A model generated the notes under the pieces. That model did no database searches, had not been told where the DNA came from, and saw only the letters and a program-made list of their open reading frames with translations. DNA of 62,453 bases, taken from an uncultured Roseovarius sp. GTDB lineage: Bacteria > Pseudomonadota > Alphaproteobacteria > Rhodobacterales > Rhodobacteraceae. Location of the stretch: positions 1 to 62,453 of the forward strand of contig NZ_CAJXNN010000022.1 of the NCBI RefSeq assembly GCF_913057115.1, written 5' to 3'. A program made the position numbers and the translations under genes. Each line of letters starts with the position of its first letter. Position 1 is the stretch's first letter. Positions 1-8,048 of this stretch are shown here, in pieces.

Positions 1-540
1 GATGTGATCACCGCGATCATCATCGGGGCCTTCATGATCCATGGTCTGCAACCGGGGCCGATGATGTTCGTGCTGAACGTCGATCTGATTTACGGGCTTT
101 TCATCGGCTTGATCGTCAGTTCGATTTGCCTGTTTTTCGTGGGCTCGGTCGCGATCAAGGGGTTCAAATACGTGGCCGATGTGCCCAAGCGGCTGTTGAT
201 CCCCGGGGTCTTGGTGCTGTGCATCTATGGCGTCTTCGCGGTCAACAACAACATCTTTGACGTGGGCGTGATGTTCGCCATGGGCTGGGTCGGTTATGCG
301 ATGATGCGCTGGCGCATTCCGGCGGCGCCTTTCCTGATTGCCTTCATTCTTGGGCCTTTGTTGGAGGATAACTTCCGGCAGGCGATGCTGATGTCCGGGA
401 GCGATTGGAAAATCCTGTTCCGGGGGCCGATCACCTGGTTCTTCTGGACGGTGACGGCGATCACCATTTTCGCCATCGTGCGGATGGGGGTGAACGCGGC
501 GCGCGAGGGACGCGCGGCCCGCAAGCGTGGTTTGGGTTGA
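1..540 (+). CDS. TctA-family tricarboxylate transporter permease, C-terminal part
   Basis: The frame is open from base 1, so the 5' part of the gene lies outside the window; 179 codons remain. The residue pattern GLQPGPMMF near the visible start, several hydrophobic helices, and the segment FLIAFILGPLLEDNFRQAMLMS match the C-terminal half of TctA, the large membrane subunit of tripartite tricarboxylate transporters. Such systems import citrate-like or other carboxylates with a periplasmic TctC protein and a small TctB subunit, both presumably upstream. It ends in a short basic cytoplasmic tail. The next gene starts on the last base of its stop codon (TGATG), so the ThDP enzyme is probably translationally coupled to it. 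The substrate cannot be read from the sequence. Confidence 0.85.
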   Translation, partial: DVITAIIIGAFMIHGLQPGPMMFVLNVDLIYGLFIGLIVSSICLFFVGSVAIKGFKYVADVPKRLLIPGVLVLCIYGVFAVNNNIFDVGVMFAMGWVGYAMMRWRIPAAPFLIAFILGPLLEDNFRQAMLMSGSDWKILFRGPITWFFWTVTAITIFAIVRMGVNAAREGRAARKRGLG

Positions 541-2096
541 TGCGTGGGGCGGACCTGTTGGTGCAGACCTTGGCGCGGGCCGGGGTGAGCCGGGTTTTTG
601 CCCTGTCGGGCAATCAGATCATGCCGATTTTCGATGCCTGTCTGGATGCCGGGATCGAGTTGATCCACACCCGGCACGAGGGGGCGGCGGTCTTCATGGC
701 CGAAGCCTATGCGCAACTGACCGGGCAGGTTGGGGTTGCGCTGGTCACCGCCGGGGGGGGCTTGGCCAATAGCGTGGGGGCCTTGGCCTCGGCCCGGGCG
801 TCCGATACGCCGGTTGTCTTGCTGTCCGGCGATAGCCCGCGTGCGCAGGACGGCAGCGGGGCCTTTCAGGAGATGGAGCAGGTTGAGATCACCCATGCGG
901 TGACGAAATATTCCTATCGATCGGAGGCGGCGGAGGCGTTGGGCCGGGATGCGGTTTGGGCCGTGGAGGCGGCGATGACGGGGCAACCGGGGCCTGTGCA
1001 TCTGGCCTTGCCGTTTGATTTGGTGAAGGCCGAGGTTGGTGAGGTCGAGGTGCCTAGGGTGGAGCTTTGCGAGGCCGCGCCGGATGCATCGGACGTTGAG
1101 GCGGTGCGGGGCTTGGTGGCGGCGGCAGAGCGACCCGTGGTGTTGCTGGGGCCGTCTTTGACGCCGACGCGGCAGGCGGGTTTGGTCGAGGGTTTAGGCG
1201 CGGCGTTGGCTGCGCCGATCTATGCGATGGAAAGCCCGCGCGGGCTGTGCGACCCGAGCCTTGGGCGGATTGCCGAGGTGGTGGCGCGGGCTGATCTGGT
1301 GCTGTGCTTGGGCAAGCGGGTGGATTTCACGCTTGGCTTTGGGGCCGGTGAGGCAGAGTGGGTGACGGTGAGCGCCGATGGTGTTGGCCATGCTATGGCT
1401 GCTGGCAACTTGGGCGCGCGGCATCGGGCGGGGGTTGTGGCCCCGGGTTTGGGTATGGCGCGGGCGTTGTGTGAGGGCGAGGCCGCGGCGCGAGAGGCGT
1501 GGTGCGCGGAGGCGGCGGGCCTGACGCGGGTGCGCCCCGAGGTGGGCGGCGGTTTGACCTCGGCCAGCCTCTGCGCGGCGGTGCAGGAGGTTGTTACCGG
1601 ATGCGATGAGAGCGTCGTGATCTGCGATGGCGGGGAGTTTGGCCAGTGGGCGCAGGCGCTGACCTGTGGCACGGCGCGGGTAATCAACGGCGTGTCGGGG
1701 GCGATTGGCGGCGGCTTGCCCTATGCCATGGCGGCACCAGTGGCGCGACCGGAGGCCACGGTCTTTGCGCTGTCGGGCGATGGCTCCATCGGGTTTCATT
1801 TTGCGGAGTTTGAAACGGCGGCGCGGCATGGGCTGCCCTTTGTCATGGTGATCGGCAATGACCAGCGGTGGAATGCGGAGCACCAGATTCAGTTGCGCGA
1901 CTATGGCGAGGCGCGGCTTTCGGGCTGTGGCTTGACGGCGGCGCGCTATGATCTGGCGGCGGAAGCCATGGGCGCGCATGGCGAGTTCGTGACAGAGGCC
2001 GCGGAGTTGCGGCCCGCGCTGGAGCGGGCCGTGGCGAGCGGCAGGCCCGCTTGTGTCAATGTGATGATCGAGGGGCTGCCCGCGCCGGTGGTTTAA
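540..2096 (+). CDS. Thiamine-diphosphate-dependent enzyme, acetolactate synthase-like
   Basis: 518 aa. I chose the ATG at 540, which overlaps the preceding stop codon; an upstream in-frame start would lie inside the TctA gene. The N-terminal Pyr domain carries RHEGAA with the glutamate (E47) that activates the ThDP cofactor. The C-terminal PP domain carries the Mg-ThDP motif, starting with GDGS at G413 and ending near the N of VIGND. The length and three-domain plan fit acetolactate synthase, benzoylformate decarboxylase, oxalyl-CoA decarboxylase and related enzymes. Coupling to a tricarboxylate-type transporter suggests catabolism of an imported carboxylate or 2-keto acid rather than branched-chain amino acid synthesis; no small regulatory subunit gene follows. 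Exact substrate unknown. Its end overlaps the convergent SulP gene by four bases. Confidence 0.8.
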   Translation: MRGADLLVQTLARAGVSRVFALSGNQIMPIFDACLDAGIELIHTRHEGAAVFMAEAYAQLTGQVGVALVTAGGGLANSVGALASARASDTPVVLLSGDSPRAQDGSGAFQEMEQVEITHAVTKYSYRSEAAEALGRDAVWAVEAAMTGQPGPVHLALPFDLVKAEVGEVEVPRVELCEAAPDASDVEAVRGLVAAAERPVVLLGPSLTPTRQAGLVEGLGAALAAPIYAMESPRGLCDPSLGRIAEVVARADLVLCLGKRVDFTLGFGAGEAEWVTVSADGVGHAMAAGNLGARHRAGVVAPGLGMARALCEGEAAAREAWCAEAAGLTRVRPEVGGGLTSASLCAAVQEVVTGCDESVVICDGGEFGQWAQALTCGTARVINGVSGAIGGGLPYAMAAPVARPEATVFALSGDGSIGFHFAEFETAARHGLPFVMVIGNDQRWNAEHQIQLRDYGEARLSGCGLTAARYDLAAEAMGAHGEFVTEAAELRPALERAVASGRPACVNVMIEGLPAPVV

Positions 2097-3862
2097 CCCT
2101 CGCGCAGGGCTTGCCATGCCTCGTATTGCGACAGGTACACGGTGCCGCCCATCTCTTCCAGGAAATGGCTGCGTTTGAGGCGGTCCATGACTGGGCCTTT
2201 CACCTCGGAGAGGTGCAGTTTGATGCCCATGGCCTTGAGGCGGGTGTTGATCGCCTCAAGGCTTTCGAGGGCGGACATATCCACCTCGTTCACCGCGGCA
2301 AAATGCAGGATGACGTGTTTGACTGCGCAGTCATCGCTGATGCGGTCGGTGACATAATCCTCAAGGAACCGGGCGTTTGCGAAGTAAAGGCTTTCATCCA
2401 CGCGCAGGCTGACCACGCTGGGGCAGGTGGTGACGGTGTGGCGGTTGATGTTGCGGAAATGCTCGGTTCCGGGGACAAGGCCCACCTCGGCCACATGGGG
2501 TCTGGAAGTCTTGTAGAGGTGCAGGGCGATGGAAAGCACCACGCCCGCCGAGACGCCAATTTCGACGCCCATCCCAAGGGTCAATAGGATGGTTGTCAGG
2601 ATCGCCGCGAAATCGGCGCTTGAAAAGTTCCATGCGCGTTTCAGGATCGAGAGGTCCACGAGGCTAAGGACGGCGACGATGATGGTGGCCGCGAGTGTCG
2701 CCTTGGGCAGGAAGTAGATGAGCGGCGTGAGCGCAAGGGCCGCGATGGCAAGGCCAATGGCGGTGAAGGCCCCGGCGGCGGGGGTGGCGGCACCAGCGTC
2801 GAAGTTCACCACTGAGCGGGCGAAGCCGCCTGTCACCGGGTAGCCGCCTGAGACCGCCGCGCCGAGGTTGGCCGCGCCGAGGCCAATGAGTTCTTGGTTG
2901 GGGTCGATGCGCTGGCGTTTCTTGGCCGCGAGCGTTTGCGCGACCGAGATGGATTCGACAAAGCCGATGATGGAGATCAGCACGGCGGGCAGGATCAGCG
3001 CCTTGATCAGGTCAAGTGAGGCATCGGGCAGGGTGAAGGGCGGCAGGGATTGCGGCACGGTGCCGACGATGGCGACGCCTTGGGTATCCAGCCGGAAAAG
3101 GCCCGCGGCCAAGGTGGTGACGACCACGGCGGCGACCGGGCCGGCCTTGGTCAGCACATCGGCGAGGCGGGGGCCAAGCCCGAGGTTGAGCAGCAAGGGC
3201 TTGAGGCCCTTGCGGACCCAGAAGAGGAAGGCGGCGGCAGAGGCTCCGATCAGCAGGGTGATCAGGTTGATCCCGCCAAGCCCGGACCAGAGGCTATGCA
3301 GCAGGTGGGGCAGGGTATGGCCCGAGGTTTTGACCCCAAGGATATGGCCCAATTGGCTGAGGGCAATCAGGATGCCGCTGGCGTTGATGAAGCCCGCAAT
3401 GACCGGGTGCGAGAGGAAATTTGCCAGAAAGCCAAGCCGCAGCAGGCCAAGGCCCAGAAGGATGGCCCCCGACAGCCCCGCCAGGGTGAGCGCCGCCGTG
3501 GCGTAGCCTGCGGTGCCTTGTTCGGCCACTTGCCCAATCGCCGCGGCGGTCATCAGCGAGACCACCGCCACCGGCCCCACGGCCAGCGTAGTGGAGGTAC
3601 CGAAGAGCGCATAAAGCATGATCGGCAGGATCGAGGCGTAAAGCCCCGCCTCGGGCGGCAGGCCCGCCAGCAGAGCATAGGCCAGCGACTGCGGGATCAG
3701 CATGATCGTGACGATCAGCGCCGCGATCAGGTCTTGGGCGAAGGTCGAGCGGCTATAGGCCTTTCCCCATGTGAGGATAGGCAGATAGCGGGCGAGGGTT
3801 CGGGTCATGGGGATGCTTTCGGGAAGGCGAACAGGCGCGGGCTGCGCCTGTTCCTTGGTCAT
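2093..3862 (-). CDS. SulP-family anion permease with STAS domain
   Basis: 589 aa. After a short polar N-terminus comes the SulP signature region (DLIAALIVTIMLIPQSLAYALLAG, then PPEAGLYAS), about ten to twelve membrane segments, and a C-terminal cytoplasmic STAS domain from roughly residue 440. SulP proteins are sulfate, bicarbonate or other anion transporters in the inner membrane. It lies three bases downstream of the persulfide-dioxygenase-like gene and is the last gene of a four-gene minus-strand operon, so here it most likely moves sulfite, sulfate or another sulfur oxyanion. That substrate is inferred from context only. The start at 3862 gives the normal family length. Confidence 0.88.
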   Translation of the reverse strand: MTKEQAQPAPVRLPESIPMTRTLARYLPILTWGKAYSRSTFAQDLIAALIVTIMLIPQSLAYALLAGLPPEAGLYASILPIMLYALFGTSTTLAVGPVAVVSLMTAAAIGQVAEQGTAGYATAALTLAGLSGAILLGLGLLRLGFLANFLSHPVIAGFINASGILIALSQLGHILGVKTSGHTLPHLLHSLWSGLGGINLITLLIGASAAAFLFWVRKGLKPLLLNLGLGPRLADVLTKAGPVAAVVVTTLAAGLFRLDTQGVAIVGTVPQSLPPFTLPDASLDLIKALILPAVLISIIGFVESISVAQTLAAKKRQRIDPNQELIGLGAANLGAAVSGGYPVTGGFARSVVNFDAGAATPAAGAFTAIGLAIAALALTPLIYFLPKATLAATIIVAVLSLVDLSILKRAWNFSSADFAAILTTILLTLGMGVEIGVSAGVVLSIALHLYKTSRPHVAEVGLVPGTEHFRNINRHTVTTCPSVVSLRVDESLYFANARFLEDYVTDRISDDCAVKHVILHFAAVNEVDMSALESLEAINTRLKAMGIKLHLSEVKGPVMDRLKRSHFLEEMGGTVYLSQYEAWQALREG

Positions 3863-3865
3863 GGA

Positions 3866-4750
3866 TCAGAGTTTGTTGACCGGCACCTTGAGCATCGGGT
3901 TGCCGTCGCGATCCTTGGGCACGTCGCCCGCGCGCATGTTCACTTGCAGCGAGGGGATGATCAGGCGCGGCATGGCCAGTGTCGCATCGCGTTCAGTGCG
4001 GAACTTGATGAACTCCTCGCGGGTTTTGCCGCCGCCGACGTGGATGTTGTGGGCTTTTTCCTCGGCCACGGTGGTTTCCCATGCGATGTCGCGACCGTTG
4101 GGGCCGTAATCGTGGCACATGAAAAGGCGCATGTCGTCGGGCAGGGCCAGCACCTTCTGGATGCTGTCGTAAAGCGTGCCTGCATCGCCTCCGGGGAAAT
4201 CGGCGCGGGCCGAGCCGCCATCGGGCATGAAAAGCGTATCGCCCACGAAGGCCGCATCGCCCATCACATGGGTCATGCAGGCGGGGGTGTGGCCGGGGGT
4301 GTAGAGGGCCACGGCCTGCATCTGGCCGATCATGTAGGTATCGCCATCTTCGAACAGGGCGTCGAATTGCGAGCCATCGCGTTGAAATTCGGTGCCTTCG
4401 TTGAAGATCTTGCCGAAGGTATCCTGCACCACGAGGATGTTGGAGCCGATGCCGATTTTGCCGCCCATTTTTTCCTGAATGTAAGGTGCGGCGGAGAGGT
4501 GATCGGCGTGGACGTGGGTTTCGATGATCCACTCCAGCTTGAGGCCTTGTTTCTGGATCTGGGCGATCAACTCATCGGCGTGGTCATAGGTGATGCGGCC
4601 AGCGGCATAGTCGATGTCCATCACCGAATCCACGATGGCGCAGCTATCGGAGGCGGGATCCTTGACGATGTAGGAGATCGTGTTCGTGGCCTCGTCAAAG
4701 AAGGCTTGAACTTCGGGTTTGATCTCCATGTTGACGGGATAGTCTGTCAT
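3866..4750 (-). CDS. MBL-fold hydrolase, persulfide dioxygenase-like
   Basis: 294 aa metallo-beta-lactamase fold protein. The metal motif THVHADHLS places H79, H81, D83 and H84. Further ligands are likely in the GHTPACMTH segment, in GDTLFMPDGG and in the MCHDYGPNGRD region. This arrangement is that of the ETHE1/Blh group, Fe(II) sulfur dioxygenases that oxidise glutathione persulfide to sulfite, though some members are plain hydrolases. The neighbours, two YeeE/YedE half transporters upstream and a SulP permease downstream, are those of the biofilm-growth-associated sulfide detoxification operon of Alphaproteobacteria, which supports the sulfur role. No BigR/SqrR-type regulator or Sqr gene is visible here. 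Confidence 0.82.
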   Translation of the reverse strand: MTDYPVNMEIKPEVQAFFDEATNTISYIVKDPASDSCAIVDSVMDIDYAAGRITYDHADELIAQIQKQGLKLEWIIETHVHADHLSAAPYIQEKMGGKIGIGSNILVVQDTFGKIFNEGTEFQRDGSQFDALFEDGDTYMIGQMQAVALYTPGHTPACMTHVMGDAAFVGDTLFMPDGGSARADFPGGDAGTLYDSIQKVLALPDDMRLFMCHDYGPNGRDIAWETTVAEEKAHNIHVGGGKTREEFIKFRTERDATLAMPRLIIPSLQVNMRAGDVPKDRDGNPMLKVPVNKL

Positions 4751-4776
4751 GGGGCGGACTCCTTTACTTGGGTGTC

Positions 4777-5217
4777 TCAGGAAGGGGCGTGGCGGGCGGT
4801 GCGGGCCTGCAGCGCCTTGGCGATGAAGATGCCCGCGATGAGGGCGACGGTGAAAATCAGCACCTCCGGCTTGAGGGCGCCGACGGCGGGCAGGGCCGCG
4901 CCGGGGCAGAAGCCCGCGATGCCCCAGCCCACGCCGAAGATGGCCGAGCCGCCCAGAAGGCGGGTGTCGATCACGCGGTTTTGCGGGACGTGGAAGGTGT
5001 CGTCCAGCATGGGTTTTTCCGGGCCTTTGCCGAAGATCAGGCGGTAGCCGATGAAGGTGACCACAAGCGCGCCGCCCATCACGAAGATGAGCGAGGGATC
5101 CCAGGTGCCTGCCACGTCGAAGAAATTGAGGACCTTGGCAGGGTTGGCCATGCCGGAGATCATAATGCCGAGGCCGAAGATCAGGCCGATGAGGTAAGTG
5201 ATGATGATACGTTGCAT
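4777..5217 (-). CDS. YeeE/YedE (DUF6691-type) sulfur transport half protein
   Basis: 146 aa with four predicted membrane helices. The conserved pattern ISGMANPAKVLNFFD and the cysteine motif GFCPGAALPA are hallmarks of the YeeE/YedE family, whose full-length members import thiosulfate through membrane-embedded cysteines. This is a half-size protein; with the adjacent upstream gene (four bases away) it forms the PmpA/PmpB-like pair expected to assemble one transporter. It precedes the persulfide-dioxygenase-like gene by 26 bases on the same strand. Probable role: movement of a sulfur compound across the inner membrane during sulfide or persulfide detoxification. Family assignment is firm; substrate is inferred. 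Confidence 0.85.
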   Translation of the reverse strand: MQRIIITYLIGLIFGLGIMISGMANPAKVLNFFDVAGTWDPSLIFVMGGALVVTFIGYRLIFGKGPEKPMLDDTFHVPQNRVIDTRLLGGSAIFGVGWGIAGFCPGAALPAVGALKPEVLIFTVALIAGIFIAKALQARTARHAPS

Positions 5218-5221
5218 TGGC

Positions 5222-5653
5222 TTACCCCCCGATCACGTGGCGCAGGATGTAGACGGTGATACCCGTAAACAGCATGAATGTCAGGGTAGCGGCGATGGAG
5301 CGCGGCGAGAGCCGGGCATTGCCACAGACGCCATGGCCGCTGGTACAGCCGGAACCATAGGTGACGCCGATACCGACGAGGATGCCGCCCAGGATCAGCA
5401 TGGGGGTGCTGACCGGCACGTCAATGGCGGGCATTTGGCCGGTGGTCAGCAGAATCAGGCCGGGGGCGGTGACCATGCCCGCCAGAAGGGCGGCACGCCA
5501 TGACCAATCGCGCGGTGAGGCGGGTTGCATGAAGCCGGCAAGGATGCCGGTGGCCCCCATGACGCGGCCCAGTGTCAGCATCAGCAGGACACTGGCCAGC
5601 CCGATCAGCGAGCCGCCGATCAGGGATTGGATTGGTGTAAATTCGGTTATCAT
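5222..5653 (-). CDS. YeeE/YedE sulfur transport half protein (PmpA-like)
   Basis: 143 aa from the ATG at 5653, preceded by AAGGAAA with suitable spacing; a longer in-frame reading to 5695 lacks a ribosome-binding site and adds a charged stretch unlike the family. The central motif [12 protein letters not shown] has the conserved YeeE/YedE cysteines. Four hydrophobic helices are visible. It is the first gene of the sulfur operon (this gene, its partner, the MBL dioxygenase, SulP). It pairs with the downstream half protein to make one transporter. The AT-rich stretch just upstream (5709-5745) is the likely promoter/operator. Confidence 0.85.
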   Translation of the reverse strand: MITEFTPIQSLIGGSLIGLASVLLMLTLGRVMGATGILAGFMQPASPRDWSWRAALLAGMVTAPGLILLTTGQMPAIDVPVSTPMLILGGILVGIGVTYGSGCTSGHGVCGNARLSPRSIAATLTFMLFTGITVYILRHVIGG

Positions 5654-5708
5654 CTGTTGCGTTTCCTTTGGTGTCCGTGGGGCGGGGTCGCGCACCCCGG
5701 GTGTTGGA

Positions 5709-5745
5709 TCACGATATATATAGAAAATGGAATATGTCTACCCCA
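5709..5745. promoter_or_regulatory. AT-rich candidate promoter/operator of the sulfur operon
   Basis: Within otherwise GC-rich DNA, 5711-5740 is strikingly AT-rich (alternating ATATATATAG followed by AAAATGGAATATG) and contains TAGA (5721-5724) and TCTA (5737-5740) as an inverted pair separated by 12 bases. It lies 56-100 bases upstream of the first YeeE/YedE gene and before the divergent HMG-CoA reductase gene. Related operons are controlled by persulfide-sensing ArsR-type repressors (BigR/SqrR) that bind AT-rich inverted repeats. The position fits; the motif itself is not a clear match. Confidence 0.3.
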
Positions 5746-5874
5746 CGGTCCGAAATCATCCAATTCAAGGTACGGCTTGCCGGATGTTTTCATAGAACGC
5801 TGGGCTTGCTAAGCATAAAATTGCCTGAGTTTATTGATTTCATGGGCGCATAGATTTTTGCGGAGTGTTTGGCG

Positions 5875-7140
5875 GTGGTGATTCCCTTTCATGTGACGGA
5901 GATGCTGCGCCGGGTGATGGCGCGCTATGACGCGGAAAAGACCCCGCAGAAGATGGCCCCGAACGACGATGCCTTCAGCCTGTTGCGGCCCATGCGGAAA
6001 ATCTCTGCGGCAACGGTCGAGAAATATTGGGAGCGGTTGAAGCCCACGGCGGGGGACGCGGATCAGGCGCAATTGGCCGATCCGGTGACGATGGAACAGG
6101 CCGAGTCCTATAGCGCCAACATCGAGAACTTCATTGGCACGGTGAAGCTGCCGGTGGGGATCATCGGGCCGCTGCGCCTGACGGGGATGAATGCCAACGG
6201 CGATTATCATGTGCCACTGGCCACCAGCGAGGCGGCCTTGGTGGCCTCCTACGCCCGAGGGGCGGCGGCGGCGACGAAGGCGGGCGGGATCAGCACCGCC
6301 GTTTTGTATGAGGGGGTCATTCGCACCCCGGCTTTCGTGATGAAAGACCTGCTGAGCGCGGGCCAGTTCGTGGAATGGGTGGTGCGCAATGTCGATGACT
6401 TGCAGGCGGCGGCGGAGGGCACGACGCGGCACGGCAAGCTGGTGTCGCTGGAGCCCTTCATCGACAACAACATCGCCTTTTTGATCTGCCGCTATACCAC
6501 CGGCGATGCGGCGGGGCAGAACATGGTGACGATTGCCACCGATGCCCTGTGCAAGCGGATCGCCGAGGAGTGCCCGGTGCCGATCGAGGGGTGGTATATC
6601 GAGGGGAATTTTTCCGGCGATAAGAAAGCCTCGGCCCTAGGCATGGTCACCGGGCGGGGGCGGAAGGTGAGTGCCTCGGTCACCTTGCCGCGCGAGGTGG
6701 TGGAGCAGGTGCTTGGCACCACGGTGGACGAGATGCTGGCCTATGGGCGGGTGGCGAACTTGGGCTCGCTGTTGTCCGGACAGTTGGGCGCGCAGGCGCA
6801 TTATGCCAATGGGTTGGCGGCGCTTTACATCGCCACCGGGCAGGATGCGGCCTGTGTTGCGGAAAGTGCGATGGGGGTGACCCGGATGGAGCCACGGGGC
6901 GAGGATTTGTATGCTTCCGTCACCATGCCGAATATCCTTGTGGGATCGGTTGGGGGCGGCACCGGATTGCCCAGCCAGTCGGCGGCGCTGAACATTCTTG
7001 GCCTGAAGGGCGCGGGCCATGGGGCGGCCTTGGCGGAAATTGCAGCGGCGACTTGCCTGTGTGGGGAAATATCCATCGTGGCGGCGATCACGGCGGGGGA
7101 TTTTACCCGGGCGCATGAAAATCTGGCGCGGCACAGATGA
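5875..7140 (+). CDS. Class I-like hydroxymethylglutaryl-CoA reductase
   Basis: 421 aa. Start taken at GTG 5875, nine bases after CGGAG; TTG 5869 and GTG 5878 are alternatives. Class I HMG-CoA reductase landmarks appear in order: ENFIG followed by PVGIIGPL (catalytic Glu), ATSEAALVAS, the substrate loop GNFSGDKKAS (catalytic Lys), ATGQDAACVAES (catalytic Asp), the dinucleotide segment MPNILVGSVGGGT, and a C-terminal AHENLARHR with the catalytic His. The enzyme reduces HMG-CoA to mevalonate with NAD(P)H. Rhodobacteraceae normally make isoprenoids by the MEP route, and no mevalonate kinase, decarboxylase or HMG-CoA synthase gene is in the window. It heads a seven-gene overlapping operon and overlaps the UbiA gene by four bases. 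Confidence 0.9.
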   Translation: MVIPFHVTEMLRRVMARYDAEKTPQKMAPNDDAFSLLRPMRKISAATVEKYWERLKPTAGDADQAQLADPVTMEQAESYSANIENFIGTVKLPVGIIGPLRLTGMNANGDYHVPLATSEAALVASYARGAAAATKAGGISTAVLYEGVIRTPAFVMKDLLSAGQFVEWVVRNVDDLQAAAEGTTRHGKLVSLEPFIDNNIAFLICRYTTGDAAGQNMVTIATDALCKRIAEECPVPIEGWYIEGNFSGDKKASALGMVTGRGRKVSASVTLPREVVEQVLGTTVDEMLAYGRVANLGSLLSGQLGAQAHYANGLAALYIATGQDAACVAESAMGVTRMEPRGEDLYASVTMPNILVGSVGGGTGLPSQSAALNILGLKGAGHGAALAEIAAATCLCGEISIVAAITAGDFTRAHENLARHR

Positions 7141-8048
7141 GTTTCGGCGCACGTCTTTGGACCTATCAGGCGGAGCGCTTTCCGCTCAAGAAAACAGCAC
7201 CCTTGCTGGCGGTGTTTTCGGCGGCGAGCATTTGTGTTTCGGCGCAACTGGCGGGGCGGGAACTGCCCGATTGGCGCGCTTTCATGGTGGGCTTTGTGGT
7301 GGCCATGGCGCTGTTTTTCCAGATGCGGGTTTGCGATGAATGGAAGGACGCGGAGGATGATCGGCTGTACCGCCCTGAGCGGCCCATTCCGCGCGGGTTG
7401 ATCGCGCAATCGACGGTTTTGTGGCTTGGGGCGGCGACGCTGCCTGTGGCGGCGGTGGCGGTGTGGCTGTGGCATCCGCCCGCGCTTTGGCTTTTGGCGC
7501 TGGTCTGGTTGTGGCTGGGCGCGATGACCGTGGAGTTTGGCGCGCCGGAGTGGCTCAAGGCGCGGGCGGTTTTGTACTTGCTCAGTCACATGATGATCAT
7601 GCCGCTGATCGACCTTTTGCTGACCGGGTTGGAGTGGTTGCCCGGTGGTGGGGCCGCGCCGCAACTGTGGCTGTTTCTGGCGTTGTCCTTTGTGAATGGT
7701 TGCGTGCTGGAGATCGGGCGCAAGCTGTGGGCGCCGGAGAATGAGATTGCCGGGGTCGAGACCTATTCGGGCCTCTGGGGGCCGGGGCGCGCGGCGCTGA
7801 TTTGGATGGGCTGTGTTGGTGTGTCGGCGGCGCTTTTGGTGGGCACCGGGTTTGCCACCGGGGTTGGATGGACAACCCTTGGCTTGGCCGCTGTGGCGCT
7901 TGTGGCCTGTCTTTGGGCCGCTTCGAGGTATCGCGCGAACCCCACGGATAAGGCGCAGGAGCGGATGGATACCGTGGCCGGGCTGTGGGTGTTTTTCTGT
8001 TATGCAACGGCGGGCTTTTTGCCCTTTGTCATCGGGTGGTTGGTATGA
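7137..8048 (+). CDS. UbiA-superfamily prenyltransferase
   Basis: 303 aa integral membrane protein with about eight to nine helices. The first Asp-rich motif is present as CDEWKDAEDD (around residues 63-72) followed by RPERPIPRG, typical of UbiA enzymes that use Mg2+ to bind a prenyl diphosphate. The second Asp-rich motif is replaced by an ENEIAGVETYS-like segment with Glu in place of Asp, which is unusual. UbiA enzymes prenylate aromatic rings, glycerol phosphates or tetrapyrrole propionates; the acceptor cannot be told. The start ATG overlaps the HMG-CoA reductase stop, and the next gene overlaps its own stop, both by four bases. Confidence 0.82.
   Translation: MSFGARLWTYQAERFPLKKTAPLLAVFSAASICVSAQLAGRELPDWRAFMVGFVVAMALFFQMRVCDEWKDAEDDRLYRPERPIPRGLIAQSTVLWLGAATLPVAAVAVWLWHPPALWLLALVWLWLGAMTVEFGAPEWLKARAVLYLLSHMMIMPLIDLLLTGLEWLPGGGAAPQLWLFLALSFVNGCVLEIGRKLWAPENEIAGVETYSGLWGPGRAALIWMGCVGVSAALLVGTGFATGVGWTTLGLAAVALVACLWAASRYRANPTDKAQERMDTVAGLWVFFCYATAGFLPFVIGWLV

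Noticed and set aside
3050..5047. Long plus-strand open frame of 665 codons
   Set aside because: It lies antisense to the SulP and MBL-fold genes, has a low-complexity Gly/Gln/His/Arg-rich composition typical of reverse-strand reading in high-GC DNA, and shows no family motif.
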